DNA from: Candidatus Krumholzibacteriota bacterium
GTDB taxonomy: Bacteria; Krumholzibacteriota; Krumholzibacteriia; Krumholzibacteriales; Krumholzibacteriaceae
Direction: 5' to 3'
Length of the DNA: 64,000 bases
NCBI GenBank assembly: GCA_016932415.1
Contig: JAFGCX010000006.1
Coordinates: 1-64,000, forward strand
Shown here: positions 27,518 through 36,345 of the stretch, piece after piece
Numbering within the stretch: position 1 is the stretch's first letter
Layout: each line of letters begins with the position of its first letter
Position numbers and translations under genes: made by a program
Notes under the pieces: generated by a model
Seen by the model: only the letters and a program-made list of their open reading frames with translations
Databases searched by the model: none
What the model was told of the DNA's origin: nothing

Positions 27518-29143
27518 TCAGATCTCCCTTACATTGATATCGACAGTCCCGAAACTGAAACGGTAACTGCCCGCGTTGCGGATCGGCCTGTCATCCAGCT
27601 CCGACGGATCGAACTTTCTTCCTCTCCTGAGAAGGTAGTATATAAGCTGGTCATCCCTGTAGCCGATCTGTTTGATATCGTAGTTAGTCCTGATGTAATC
27701 CATGACCGGCTGGTCCTTTTTCAACCATTCACTGTCGTACAACAGTATCCACTCGAAATTATGCTCGAACTCGGCGGAGATTATCTTTTTGTAATCGTTC
27801 GGAAGAAGATTCCCCCTTTTCCCAGATGCCCACAACGTTCCGTAGAGCTGCGTCCTGTAGCCATCGAATCTATTGTCTGACGGAGAGGCGAATGATATAA
27901 ATACCCTGCCATCCTCGCTTCCATGATCCCTTATATATTCGCCAGCTATGTCGCTGCCAAGCGCCAGGACATCAAAATGCCTGTAATACCGGTTCCTCAG
28001 CGAAGGAACAGCGGCAAGGATCAGGATTATGACGACGATCGTCTTTACATGTTTCCTTTTCATCAGGTCGGTCAGCGAAGCCGCTTCGACGACGCCTGCC
28101 GCCGCGGCAAGACATACAGCTGGAAGAAAAGGCATATGGTAATAGCTGTGCCTCGTGGCGAAATCTGACAGAATGACGAAATAAACGGGCGCGGCGGCCA
28201 CAGCGCCGAGAATATATCGAGCCATCTTCGTCCGGGAGTTCATCAGGCTCCATAACAGGCCGACGCAGGCGAAAGAGAAATAAATATACGTATAATTATC
28301 GCCGACGTGCTCCCAGATCACCGGCAGCACTGCATTCCAGAACGATAATGAGAAAGCCTGCGGCAGAAAGATCCTTTCAAGAGGAAAGAGATCGTCGGAA
28401 TAGACGAGAGTCAGGCGGGTAATCACCAACCACGCCGCGACGACGATCGCGCCTGCCGCCGGCCATACTGTCTGCCTCGCAATTTTTCTCCTCTCTACCC
28501 TGTCGCCAAGGACCGCCCAGGGAAAGAGAAAAAACAGCGGCAGGACCAGGATGAGAAAAGTCCCCTTCACCAGCGCGACCGCGCACAGAGCGACAGAGAA
28601 TACAACAAGATCCCTCCCTCTGAACGAACTGATCCATCTGAGGAAGAAGAGAGTCGCGAGAAGAAGGAAAAACAAAGCGGGCGCGTCCGGCTGGATATTT
28701 CTTCCGAAAAAGACCGGGAGGGGCATGATTGCCATAAAGAATGCCGTCAGCATCGCCGTACCATCATCGGCCTCGAGCTCCCTCGCTACCAGCCAGGAAA
28801 GCACTGCCGACGCGAGCGAGAAGACGATCACGACCAGCCTGGCGATCCACAGATGGACCCCGAAAAAACTCCATATAGCGTAGTAGATCAACGGCAGAAA
28901 AGGAAACTGGGGGAAAGATTCCATATACCCTTCACCTCTCGACGTCCCCGAGTAGAGGACTCTCTTGTGGAGAAGATCTCCATGGTCGAGATACCCTTTC
29001 GCCACGGACAGGTAATGGACCTCTTTCATCGAATGATACCCGATAGGTGGATAATCGATATGGTACGCCCTGAGCAGAAATCCAGCGAGTACGATCGCGC
29101 AGAGGATAATAATGACAAGAACGCCTGGTCTGTTTCTTTTCAT
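27518..29143 (-). CDS. Membrane glycosyltransferase of the GT39/ArnT (PMT_2) type
   Basis: This 541-residue protein has about 11-12 predicted membrane spans in the first 400 residues and a soluble C-terminal part. Family features are FLLRAYHIDYPPIGYH at the end of TM1, then FGRNIQPDAPALFFLLLATLFF (the usual R-x-x-x-P-D pattern). Such enzymes transfer sugars from polyprenyl phosphates to lipids or proteins at the outer face of the inner membrane. The first loop has HSMKEVHY where many homologues have an Asp-Glu pair, so the catalytic acid is less certain. It stands between two operons with 100 and 212 nt gaps. No partner gene indicates the acceptor. Confidence 0.82.
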   Translation of the reverse strand: MKRNRPGVLVIIILCAIVLAGFLLRAYHIDYPPIGYHSMKEVHYLSVAKGYLDHGDLLHKRVLYSGTSRGEGYMESFPQFPFLPLIYYAIWSFFGVHLWIARLVVIVFSLASAVLSWLVARELEADDGTAMLTAFFMAIMPLPVFFGRNIQPDAPALFFLLLATLFFLRWISSFRGRDLVVFSVALCAVALVKGTFLILVLPLFFLFPWAVLGDRVERRKIARQTVWPAAGAIVVAAWLVITRLTLVYSDDLFPLERIFLPQAFSLSFWNAVLPVIWEHVGDNYTYIYFSFACVGLLWSLMNSRTKMARYILGAVAAAPVYFVILSDFATRHSYYHMPFLPAVCLAAAAGVVEAASLTDLMKRKHVKTIVVIILILAAVPSLRNRYYRHFDVLALGSDIAGEYIRDHGSEDGRVFISFASPSDNRFDGYRTQLYGTLWASGKRGNLLPNDYKKIISAEFEHNFEWILLYDSEWLKKDQPVMDYIRTNYDIKQIGYRDDQLIYYLLRRGRKFDPSELDDRPIRNAGSYRFSFGTVDINVREI

Positions 29144-29243
29144 GAAAAGGTTCCGAATCGGCTAAAGCGCGTATAACGAAAGCTCATCGAATCAACCTGC
29201 CGGAAATCATCGTTCATTTCGAGAGGAATATCGGCTTCGCGGT

Positions 29244-30599
29244 TCAACCGTCGATGATCCGGGCGAGCCTTTCGAGCGATATTCCAAGTTCGCCGGCTGC
29301 CAGATCCCTGTCGCCTCCAAAATGCTGAAGCGTCACAAGTACATGATCCCTTATCACCGAATCGAGTTTCCTCGATACATAAGGTTCCTCGTCAGCCGTA
29401 TCGACCGGTTCGATCCTGCCTTTGATGTAGCTCGACATCGCTTCGACCTGGATGATGTCAGATACTTCGTTGGCAACGGCGGTCTCAATTATCGTCCTCA
29501 GATCCTGTACGTTATTGGGAAAGTCATAGTTTTCAAGGACTTCGAGAAAATCATCCGAGAATCCCTTTATATCCTTTCCTGTCCTTTCGACCTCTTCTTC
29601 GAGAAAGACCTGCGCGAGCACCGGGATATCGGCTGCCCGCTCCCTTAAGGAAGGGATCCTTATCGAATTGACCATAAGGTGGTAAAGGAGATCCCTGGAG
29701 AAGGTGTCCTTGTACTCGATCCTGGTGAGATCATGCGTCGAAGATACTATAAGGCGCACGTCGGCGTTCCTTATCCTGGTCGAGTTCTCCTGGTAATACT
29801 CACCCTTCTGGATCAGGCGCTTGAGCCTGACCTGCATCGGCAGGGTCAACTGGTCAATATTATTTAAAAATACCGTTCCATGATCGGCCCTGTCAATGAG
29901 CCCGGGGTTCTCCTTCTGTGAACCGCTCCAGTCTCCCGCCTGGCCGAAAAAGAACGATGGCAACGTCTCGGGATCGAGGCTGTCCGCGTCGAGGGCGGCG
30001 AAAAGTTTACCGCTTCTCGGGCTGGCCTGATGAATCGCCCTTGCCAGAGTTTCTTTTCCAGTTCCGCTCTCGCCCCATATAAATATACTCAGATCGCTGA
30101 GCGCTACTTTTTCGGCATGGTGAAAGAGCCTAATCATGCCCGGATCCTTCGTCTTGAACGGTTCAAAAGCCGCTTCGTGGGTCAGGCTCTCCCTTGTCAG
30201 CTTTGGAGGAAGGTCGCCGATCGTCTTTTCGATAACGCTCTGTTCGATCGCCCGGTCGAGGACTTCGAGAAGCTTGTCGTCCTCAACCGGTTTGATGAGA
30301 TAATCGAAAGCTCCCAGTTTCATCGCTTTCACGGCAAGGTCAACGTCGCTTACTCCGGTGAGTATGATGACGGGGGTGTTGTCACCCTTTCCCCTCATTG
30401 TTCTGAGTATGTCCATGCCGCTTACGCCTGGCATATCCATATCGAGGATAACGACATCGAACCTGTTTTTGTCCAGAAGCGCTTCGACTTCAATCGAATT
30501 ATTTATGATGGTAGGATTGAAAAGATCCGTCTGCACGAGAAAGACCATAAGATAATTGGTCACAGCTACGTCATCATCGACTATCAGTATCTCTTTCAA
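29244..30599 (-). CDS. NtrC-like response regulator lacking GAFTGA
   Basis: This 451-residue protein has a receiver (1-120; acidic D8-D10, acceptor D53 in ILDMDMPGVSG), an AAA+ domain (about 150-375) and a Fis-type helix-turn-helix end (DRDLAAGELGISLERLARII). Walker A GESGTGKE is intact at 176-183. Walker B reads TVFLNN (242-247), with Asn replacing the acidic residues of the usual F-L-D-E. The GAFTGA loop that contacts sigma-54 is replaced by GDWSGS (about 222-227). The arginine region PSLRERAADIP is kept. It should therefore bind DNA but probably does not open sigma-54 promoters. It begins with TTG at 30599, overlapping the kinase stop (TTGA), behind AAGGGAAG. It is last of the electron-transfer operon. 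Confidence 0.88.
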   Translation of the reverse strand: MKEILIVDDDVAVTNYLMVFLVQTDLFNPTIINNSIEVEALLDKNRFDVVILDMDMPGVSGMDILRTMRGKGDNTPVIILTGVSDVDLAVKAMKLGAFDYLIKPVEDDKLLEVLDRAIEQSVIEKTIGDLPPKLTRESLTHEAAFEPFKTKDPGMIRLFHHAEKVALSDLSIFIWGESGTGKETLARAIHQASPRSGKLFAALDADSLDPETLPSFFFGQAGDWSGSQKENPGLIDRADHGTVFLNNIDQLTLPMQVRLKRLIQKGEYYQENSTRIRNADVRLIVSSTHDLTRIEYKDTFSRDLLYHLMVNSIRIPSLRERAADIPVLAQVFLEEEVERTGKDIKGFSDDFLEVLENYDFPNNVQDLRTIIETAVANEVSDIIQVEAMSSYIKGRIEPVDTADEEPYVSRKLDSVIRDHVLVTLQHFGGDRDLAAGELGISLERLARIIDG

Positions 30600-32584
30600 T
30601 TCTTCCCTTTCGCGTTTCCTCCATGTTCTTTCGCCGCCGGCAGTTTGATCGAGAAGGTAGTTCCCTCGCCAGGTCGGCTTTTGACGGAGATTATCCCGCC
30701 ATGCTCCTCTACAATCCGGAATACTATCGGCAGCCCGAGCCCCGTCCCGCCCCGAGCCCTTTTGGTCGTGAAAAACGGATCGAATATCTGCTTGAGGGTG
30801 CTCTCATTCATTCCCAGTCCGTCATCGATCACATCTATGTGAATAAAACCATCCTGCAGAGAAGTCCTCACGGTCACCGTACCCTTGACGTCATCATGCA
30901 TCGCGTCGCCCGCGTTGACGATAAGGTTTACCAGCACCTGTTCGATCTTCTGTGAGTTTCCCGTAAAGGTCGGAATATTTTCAGCAAGATCGAGCTTGAT
31001 ATCGGCCCTCTTGTTTACCTGGTTGTGGACGAGCCTCGCGCTCGCCTCTATGATAGTGTTGATATCGACCTTGTCGACCAGCAACCCCTCGTCCTTGCGG
31101 ACAAAAGTCCGAAGTCCCTCGACGATCCCCTTTATCCTGTCAGAACCATGGGCCATATCATCCACGAGAGTCATGATATGCTCCCTGAAGAAATCGTATT
31201 TGAGTCTCGCTATCTTCAGGTCCTGGTGCGCCGCCTGATACTGATCGACTATCGGCAGCATATCCTCCAGAGCCTGTTTAATTATCTTGATATTACCCCT
31301 GATAAACTGGTTCGGATTGTTTATCTCGTGCCCGATACCGCTGACCAGCTGACCCAGCGATGCGAGTTTGTCCGCCTGCTGAAGTTGCTGGTCGTACGTC
31401 TTCTCAAGTGTGATGTCCCTGTAGAATTCAAGTATGCCGTCGACCTCATGCTCCTGGTCGTAGACGGGGAGCGCCTGGACATGAGTATATTTCTCCCCCT
31501 GCTTCATCGTAAGCGTCAGCGGTCTTTTTTCCCGGAGGATTCTCGCGAGCCGGCAATCCTCGCACGGTTTGTCCCTGTCGAAGAACTCCTTGTAGCAGAA
31601 TTCTCCTGGCTCGACATTCTCCCTGTTCGTCATCACTATCCGGTGCATCTTGTCTATCAATACTACGTCATCGGGTATCGCCTCGAAAATAGTCTCAAGT
31701 CTGCCTCTCGCTTCTTCCCATCCGCCCCTTACGCGATCGAGATAGGAGTTTACGATCTTAAGATTATTTTTCTGTTCCTCTATTTCCTCTGTCCTTTCGG
31801 CGATCTCCCTTTTGAGCTCGGCAAGCCGGGCGTTGTAATCGGCCTCTTCCTCCTGCTTGAGTGTAAGCCTGTTCTTCAGCGCTTTCCTTTCAAGGGCGAC
31901 ATTGAGCATCCTGCCGATCTCATCGAGCATCTTCTGTTCTTCGGGAAGCAGTTTGAATGTATTATCAAGATATCCCGCCCGGATCTCCCCCTTTTGAGTA
32001 CTGCCCGTCCACAATTTCACAGATATATAATTATCCTCGCTCGGCTTCTGACCATATTCTACGTCCTGGTATTCCGAATAGATGATTATCTCTTCCGGAT
32101 GGAGCATCCCCGGGCCAAGGACCCTCGGCAGCCTGTTAAAGAATTCTTCTATCGAAGAAGTGACCTCTATAAGTTCAGATACATTGTAGATGCAGGCCAG
32201 TTCCTTGATCCTTTCGTCCTTTTCCCACTCTTCCTGGTTCTTGCGGCCGAGAAGGCGGCTTCCGAAAAAGATATATATCTCTCCTTCGTCGGTATTCAAC
32301 AATCCAGCCTTCAGGGGTATCGAGACGGGTTTCTCTCCCTTCGGCGAGAAGATCGCTATCCCCCTCCCGTTTGAACGGACCTGCCTGATAGCCGATCCAA
32401 ACGTCATGAACGATGATTTATCCAGTATATCGGGAAGCCTTTTGTTTATTACGGAGAGAAACAGTGGGAAACACTCCGCGAGAAGTACCTCGCTTATATG
32501 TATGATCCTGTCTTCGCCATCGACTACCATCAGGTAATCAAAGTTACCCTCCATGAAGTTTATAAGGTCCTTCGATTGAAACAT
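30596..32584 (-). CDS. PAS/GAF sensor histidine kinase with Cys-pair PAS
   Basis: This 662-residue soluble kinase has a PAS-like N terminus (about 5-110), a GAF-like part (about 125-235), a long coiled coil (about 235-300) and a second PAS (about 305-400). The second PAS contains FCYKEFF and PCEDCRLA, the Cys arrangement of PAS domains that may sense redox or bind metal. The H-box is GQLVSGIGHEINNPNQF with H419. The ATPase part includes QVLVNLIVNAGDAM, DDGLGMNESTL and FFTTKRARGGTGLGLPI. ATG 32584 has GGAGAG eight bases upstream. The gene lies 63 nt after the GltD/NuoG-like fusion and overlaps the regulator start. A role in sensing the electron-transfer state is inferred from position and Cys motif. 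Confidence 0.9.
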   Translation of the reverse strand: MFQSKDLINFMEGNFDYLMVVDGEDRIIHISEVLLAECFPLFLSVINKRLPDILDKSSFMTFGSAIRQVRSNGRGIAIFSPKGEKPVSIPLKAGLLNTDEGEIYIFFGSRLLGRKNQEEWEKDERIKELACIYNVSELIEVTSSIEEFFNRLPRVLGPGMLHPEEIIIYSEYQDVEYGQKPSEDNYISVKLWTGSTQKGEIRAGYLDNTFKLLPEEQKMLDEIGRMLNVALERKALKNRLTLKQEEEADYNARLAELKREIAERTEEIEEQKNNLKIVNSYLDRVRGGWEEARGRLETIFEAIPDDVVLIDKMHRIVMTNRENVEPGEFCYKEFFDRDKPCEDCRLARILREKRPLTLTMKQGEKYTHVQALPVYDQEHEVDGILEFYRDITLEKTYDQQLQQADKLASLGQLVSGIGHEINNPNQFIRGNIKIIKQALEDMLPIVDQYQAAHQDLKIARLKYDFFREHIMTLVDDMAHGSDRIKGIVEGLRTFVRKDEGLLVDKVDINTIIEASARLVHNQVNKRADIKLDLAENIPTFTGNSQKIEQVLVNLIVNAGDAMHDDVKGTVTVRTSLQDGFIHIDVIDDGLGMNESTLKQIFDPFFTTKRARGGTGLGLPIVFRIVEEHGGIISVKSRPGEGTTFSIKLPAAKEHGGNAKGKN

Positions 32585-32647
32585 GCGCGCAACTCTCCAG
32601 TTTGTACAGTCGGTGATCACGGCCAGAGCTCTATCGAAAACCAGAGA

Positions 32648-35600
32648 TCAGATCTTGACCCGGAACCTCTCCGTGCCTACCTCCCTGACTTCCTTCTTGT
32701 AGCGGGCGCCATGAGTCAGGGGCGGAAGAATAACGACCTTTTTCAATTCCCGGTCGACGGGAACAAGTCGCAAACCGTTGATCTGTGACTTTTTCTCGCC
32801 AGTGTTCCAGTAATACGGTTTCATACTTCCAAGAGATTCTTTTACCAGTTCATCGATCTCGATTCCGATCTCTTTCTTTATCGAGATCCCGAACTCTCCG
32901 GCCAGGGTTGACAGGATATCGATCCCCGATGATCCTGAAGGCGGTCTGACAGCCTGGGAATATTCCACCAGGTTGCCCAGGTAATCGCACCTGTGACCTG
33001 AGGTCTCGAGATATGTCGATCCTGGAAGGACAACATCGGCATATTCGACCGTCTCCGTCGCTGTCCAATCCATCGCCGCGAGAAATTCGATATTATGGAA
33101 CCATGCCGCCGTCTGATTCCATGCCAGAGGATCCTCACCGATGACCAGGGCGGCTTTGAGCTCTCCCTTTTCCAGAAGGCCGAGAAGCTCCTCCCTGCAA
33201 TGAGTCTTCGAAAGCGAAGGTTCGATCCTCTTTCTGCCAGGCATGAAAGCAGGATCAGCTCCGAGGACTTCAAGGGCGGCGCTGTTCGAAATGATCCGTG
33301 GAAGCAGAAGATCCGCCTTTTTACCGGCCGACCTGAGAAGCACGACAAGATTGGCCAGAGCTTCCATATCGCCGGAAGACTGGTCCTGCTGCCTGTCGGG
33401 GCTGTGGATGATCACCACGTTATTAGCCGTCGTAATGATCGTAGTGATCTTTTTTATAGTCTCCGTGTCGACTCCCGTCAACTCGGCGACCGTATGGGGG
33501 TCAAAATCCATCGAATCGAGGAACTCTTTCGATCCGGGGATACTGTCAAGGCTACCCCCGCCGATTAGACCGTCATCGAGCATCTGCTGGATTATCCCGT
33601 TAAACAGTACCGATGATCTTCCACGCATCGGATCGATCGTCTGTTCGGCAAGAAGCTGGTCAGTCGTGTCGAGTGTCGAATTGGAGACGATCAGTTTCGC
33701 TCCCTTGCGGACAGCCTCAATGACATCTACAGCCAGGATCAGGTGGTCCGATTCCAGGGAAGTATTGTTACAGATGATAAGATCGGCGTCGCCGATGCAG
33801 CCGCTGTCGGCTGTCGACGCGGTAAAACCGAAAGACCGGTCGAGGACTCCGTCAGGCCTGTTACTGCCAAGCACCGACAGGGAAGATATATTACCGGTCC
33901 CGATTCCTTCTCTCGCGATCCTTCCGGCGAGATATATCTCCTCGTTAGTCAATTCTGGCGACACGAAGACTCCCGTCTTGTCGGCGCCGTATTTCTCCGC
34001 GGCTTTCCTCATCCCGCTTACTATCTTTCCGGCCGCCTCCTCGATGGTGACTCTATCGGGGCTCTCCCCTTTTCTGACGCGCGGCGCGGTTATCCTTCCC
34101 TTTTTGATGAACAGTTCATGTCCAAAACGGCCGTACCTGCAGAGATAATCGCCGGCTTTCCCCGATGGTTCTATATAATATCTTGTGTCGCTCACTTTGC
34201 GCACTTTAATGGGACAGGCCAGCGAACAGAATCCGCAATGAGTCTCGACCGTGTCGGATTCCAGAGCTGCCCGACCGTTGAAGGGATATTTGACCGTAAG
34301 AGCGCCGGTAGGACATGAATCGACGCAGTTGCCGCAACTGACGCAACTCGTTTCGACCAGAGGATCGTTCATCGCCGGCCTGACTTCAGTCTTGAAACCA
34401 CGGCCGACAAGCCCTATCGCCGAGATCGGGAGGACTCTGGCGCAGGTCCTTATGCAACGGGCGCATAGAACACATTTATTCGGATCGTATATGATATATG
34501 GATGGCGTTCATCGACCTTGTGCTTTCTCACCTGTCCCTTGAACCTCTCCATATCTACACCGTATTCCTCGCCGTAGAGCCGAAGGTCGCAGTCGTAATA
34601 TCTTACGCAGCCGCAAGAGAGGCATCTATCGCATTCATGCGTATTGTCCTCGAATTCAAATCCAGTGGCGACCTCGTCAAGATTACCCTTTCTTGATTCG
34701 ACATCGCTCATATGCACTTCGTGTCGCGGACTCTCCTTGATATCACCCAGTTCGAGTCTTCCAGGTTTGCTCCAGAATTCTTTCCTTACGATAAACGGTT
34801 TTCGCGCCATCTCCTCTCCGCGCAGGAAAGCGTCGATAGCCTTTGCAGCCCTCTGCCCGTCCCTTACAGCGTCGATCACGACGGTTGGTCCGTCATCAGC
34901 ATTATCGCCGCCGGCGAAGAGTCCTTCTATGTTAGTCTTCATCGTCTCATTATCTGTGACTACGGTATTCCATTTCGTAAGCTCGAGTTCCCTGCCGGCG
35001 ACTGTCGAGACGCCATCAAGGACCGGAGCCTGTCCGATCGCGGAGATCGCGGTCTGACATGGGAGATCGAACTCTGAACCCTCCATCGGGACCGGTCTGC
35101 GCCGCCCCGATTCATCCGGTTCCCCAAGTTTCATCCTCAGGCATCTGAGCGCTTTCAATTTCCCGTTTTCGGAGATTATCCCGACTGGAGCGGCAAGCTC
35201 CATGATCTCTATGCTTTCTTCCAGGCACTCCTCGATCTCCATCCTGTCAGCCGGCATCTCATCCCTGGTCCTGCGATAGAGGACAATCACCTTGTCTGCG
35301 CCTAGCCTCCAGGATAGCCTGGCGACATCCATCGCTGTGTTACCGCCACCCACGACGACGATAGTGCCGGTGATAGGCTGCGGATCTTCATTCATCCTGG
35401 GCAGGAATTCAGCACCCGTCTCTATCCCTTCCGTCTCGAATTCTCCCTCGACCCTCATCGGCTTTCCGGCCCACGCTCCCGTTCCCAGGAAAACGGCGTC
35501 ATGCTTTTTCATCAGCTCATCGATGCTGATATCTGACCCTACGGAAGTATTGTACCTGATCTCTCCGCCTGCCTTGAGGATATGAGCGACCTCCGCGTCG

Positions 35601-36334
35601 ATGACATCATCGGGGAGTCTGTAGACCGGTATCCCGTAGCGCAGCATGCCGCCCGATCTCGGCTGGGCTTCGTAAATGACAGGTTTGTGGCCCTTCTTCC
35701 CAAGGAACCATGCCGCGGTAAGACCGGCGGGGCCCGCGCCGACGATCCCGACGCTTTTCCCCGTTTCCGCCTCACGCTCCGGCTGTCCGTCATAGACTCC
35801 AGGCTGATCGGTCACGAATCTTTTTATGGCGTTTATTCCAACTGCTGCGTCGATGTCGATCCTGCGGCAGACCACTTCGCATTTCCTGACGCAGACTCTC
35901 CCGCAGATGGCGGGAAGAGGGTTCGTCTCCCGGATCAGATCGACTGCCCTGGCGTACTGCCCCATCGCGGAAAGGGCTATGTACCCCTGGGCATCCACTC
36001 CCGCGGGGCATCCTTCCATGCATGGAGAGACGCAGTCAGCGTAATGATTGGAAAGAAGCAGTTCGAGAGCGGTCTTTCTCGAAGCGATCACCCGTTCGTT
36101 CCTTGTCTCGATCTCCATCCCCGGCGAGATCCTCGTGGCGCATGCCGGGACAAGATTGTTTCTTCCCTTGACCTCGACAACGCACAGAAAACACGATCCG
36201 TAAGGTTCAAGCTCCTCCGAATGGCAAAGAGTGGGAATGTCATCGATCTGATATTCCCTGACTACTTCCAGGATCGTCTTGCCAGGAACGGCTTCGACCT
36301 CCCGGCCATTGATAATTATCCTGATCTTTTCCAC
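32648..36334 (-). CDS. GltD-like FAD/NAD(P) module fused to NuoG/formate-dehydrogenase-like subunit
   Basis: This 1228-residue iron-sulphur flavoprotein contains, in order: a 2Fe-2S ferredoxin (1-80; LCHSEELEPYGSCFLC); a Cys-rich helical Fe-S part (CVSPCMEGCPAGVDAQGY, about 105-190); and a GltD-like FAD/NAD(P) domain (GIVGAGPAGLTAAWFL, then VVVGGGNTAMDVARL). Next come a Cys cluster (CDRCLSCGC), two 4Fe-4S sites (CVLCARCIRTC, CVSCGNCVDSC) and a molybdopterin-type Fe4S4 box (HCGFCSLACPIKV). A molybdopterin-oxidoreductase fold follows. Where formate dehydrogenases have catalytic Cys/Sec, it reads NISSLSVLGSN, with neither. The usual C-terminal cofactor-binding domain is missing. It starts with GTG at 36334. 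Beside NuoF and NuoE, it probably acts as an electron hub between NAD(P)H, ferredoxin and an unknown partner. Confidence 0.88.
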   Translation of the reverse strand: MEKIRIIINGREVEAVPGKTILEVVREYQIDDIPTLCHSEELEPYGSCFLCVVEVKGRNNLVPACATRISPGMEIETRNERVIASRKTALELLLSNHYADCVSPCMEGCPAGVDAQGYIALSAMGQYARAVDLIRETNPLPAICGRVCVRKCEVVCRRIDIDAAVGINAIKRFVTDQPGVYDGQPEREAETGKSVGIVGAGPAGLTAAWFLGKKGHKPVIYEAQPRSGGMLRYGIPVYRLPDDVIDAEVAHILKAGGEIRYNTSVGSDISIDELMKKHDAVFLGTGAWAGKPMRVEGEFETEGIETGAEFLPRMNEDPQPITGTIVVVGGGNTAMDVARLSWRLGADKVIVLYRRTRDEMPADRMEIEECLEESIEIMELAAPVGIISENGKLKALRCLRMKLGEPDESGRRRPVPMEGSEFDLPCQTAISAIGQAPVLDGVSTVAGRELELTKWNTVVTDNETMKTNIEGLFAGGDNADDGPTVVIDAVRDGQRAAKAIDAFLRGEEMARKPFIVRKEFWSKPGRLELGDIKESPRHEVHMSDVESRKGNLDEVATGFEFEDNTHECDRCLSCGCVRYYDCDLRLYGEEYGVDMERFKGQVRKHKVDERHPYIIYDPNKCVLCARCIRTCARVLPISAIGLVGRGFKTEVRPAMNDPLVETSCVSCGNCVDSCPTGALTVKYPFNGRAALESDTVETHCGFCSLACPIKVRKVSDTRYYIEPSGKAGDYLCRYGRFGHELFIKKGRITAPRVRKGESPDRVTIEEAAGKIVSGMRKAAEKYGADKTGVFVSPELTNEEIYLAGRIAREGIGTGNISSLSVLGSNRPDGVLDRSFGFTASTADSGCIGDADLIICNNTSLESDHLILAVDVIEAVRKGAKLIVSNSTLDTTDQLLAEQTIDPMRGRSSVLFNGIIQQMLDDGLIGGGSLDSIPGSKEFLDSMDFDPHTVAELTGVDTETIKKITTIITTANNVVIIHSPDRQQDQSSGDMEALANLVVLLRSAGKKADLLLPRIISNSAALEVLGADPAFMPGRKRIEPSLSKTHCREELLGLLEKGELKAALVIGEDPLAWNQTAAWFHNIEFLAAMDWTATETVEYADVVLPGSTYLETSGHRCDYLGNLVEYSQAVRPPSGSSGIDILSTLAGEFGISIKKEIGIEIDELVKESLGSMKPYYWNTGEKKSQINGLRLVPVDRELKKVVILPPLTHGARYKKEVREVGTERFRVKI

Positions 36335-36345
36335 GAGACCTTCCC

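Noticed and set aside
31025-32374. Long open frame (449 codons) on the plus strand
   Set aside because: It lies wholly opposite the histidine kinase gene, has no recognisable domain, and reads as a low-information shadow; the minus-strand kinase motifs are clear.
33243-34148. Open frame of 301 codons on the plus strand
   Set aside because: It is opposite the GltD/NuoG-like fusion, whose Cys motifs and fold are continuous on the minus strand.
32648-36334. Calling the large fusion a formate dehydrogenase
   Set aside because: The catalytic Cys/Sec position has neither residue, there is no in-frame TGA, and the last cofactor-binding domain is missing.
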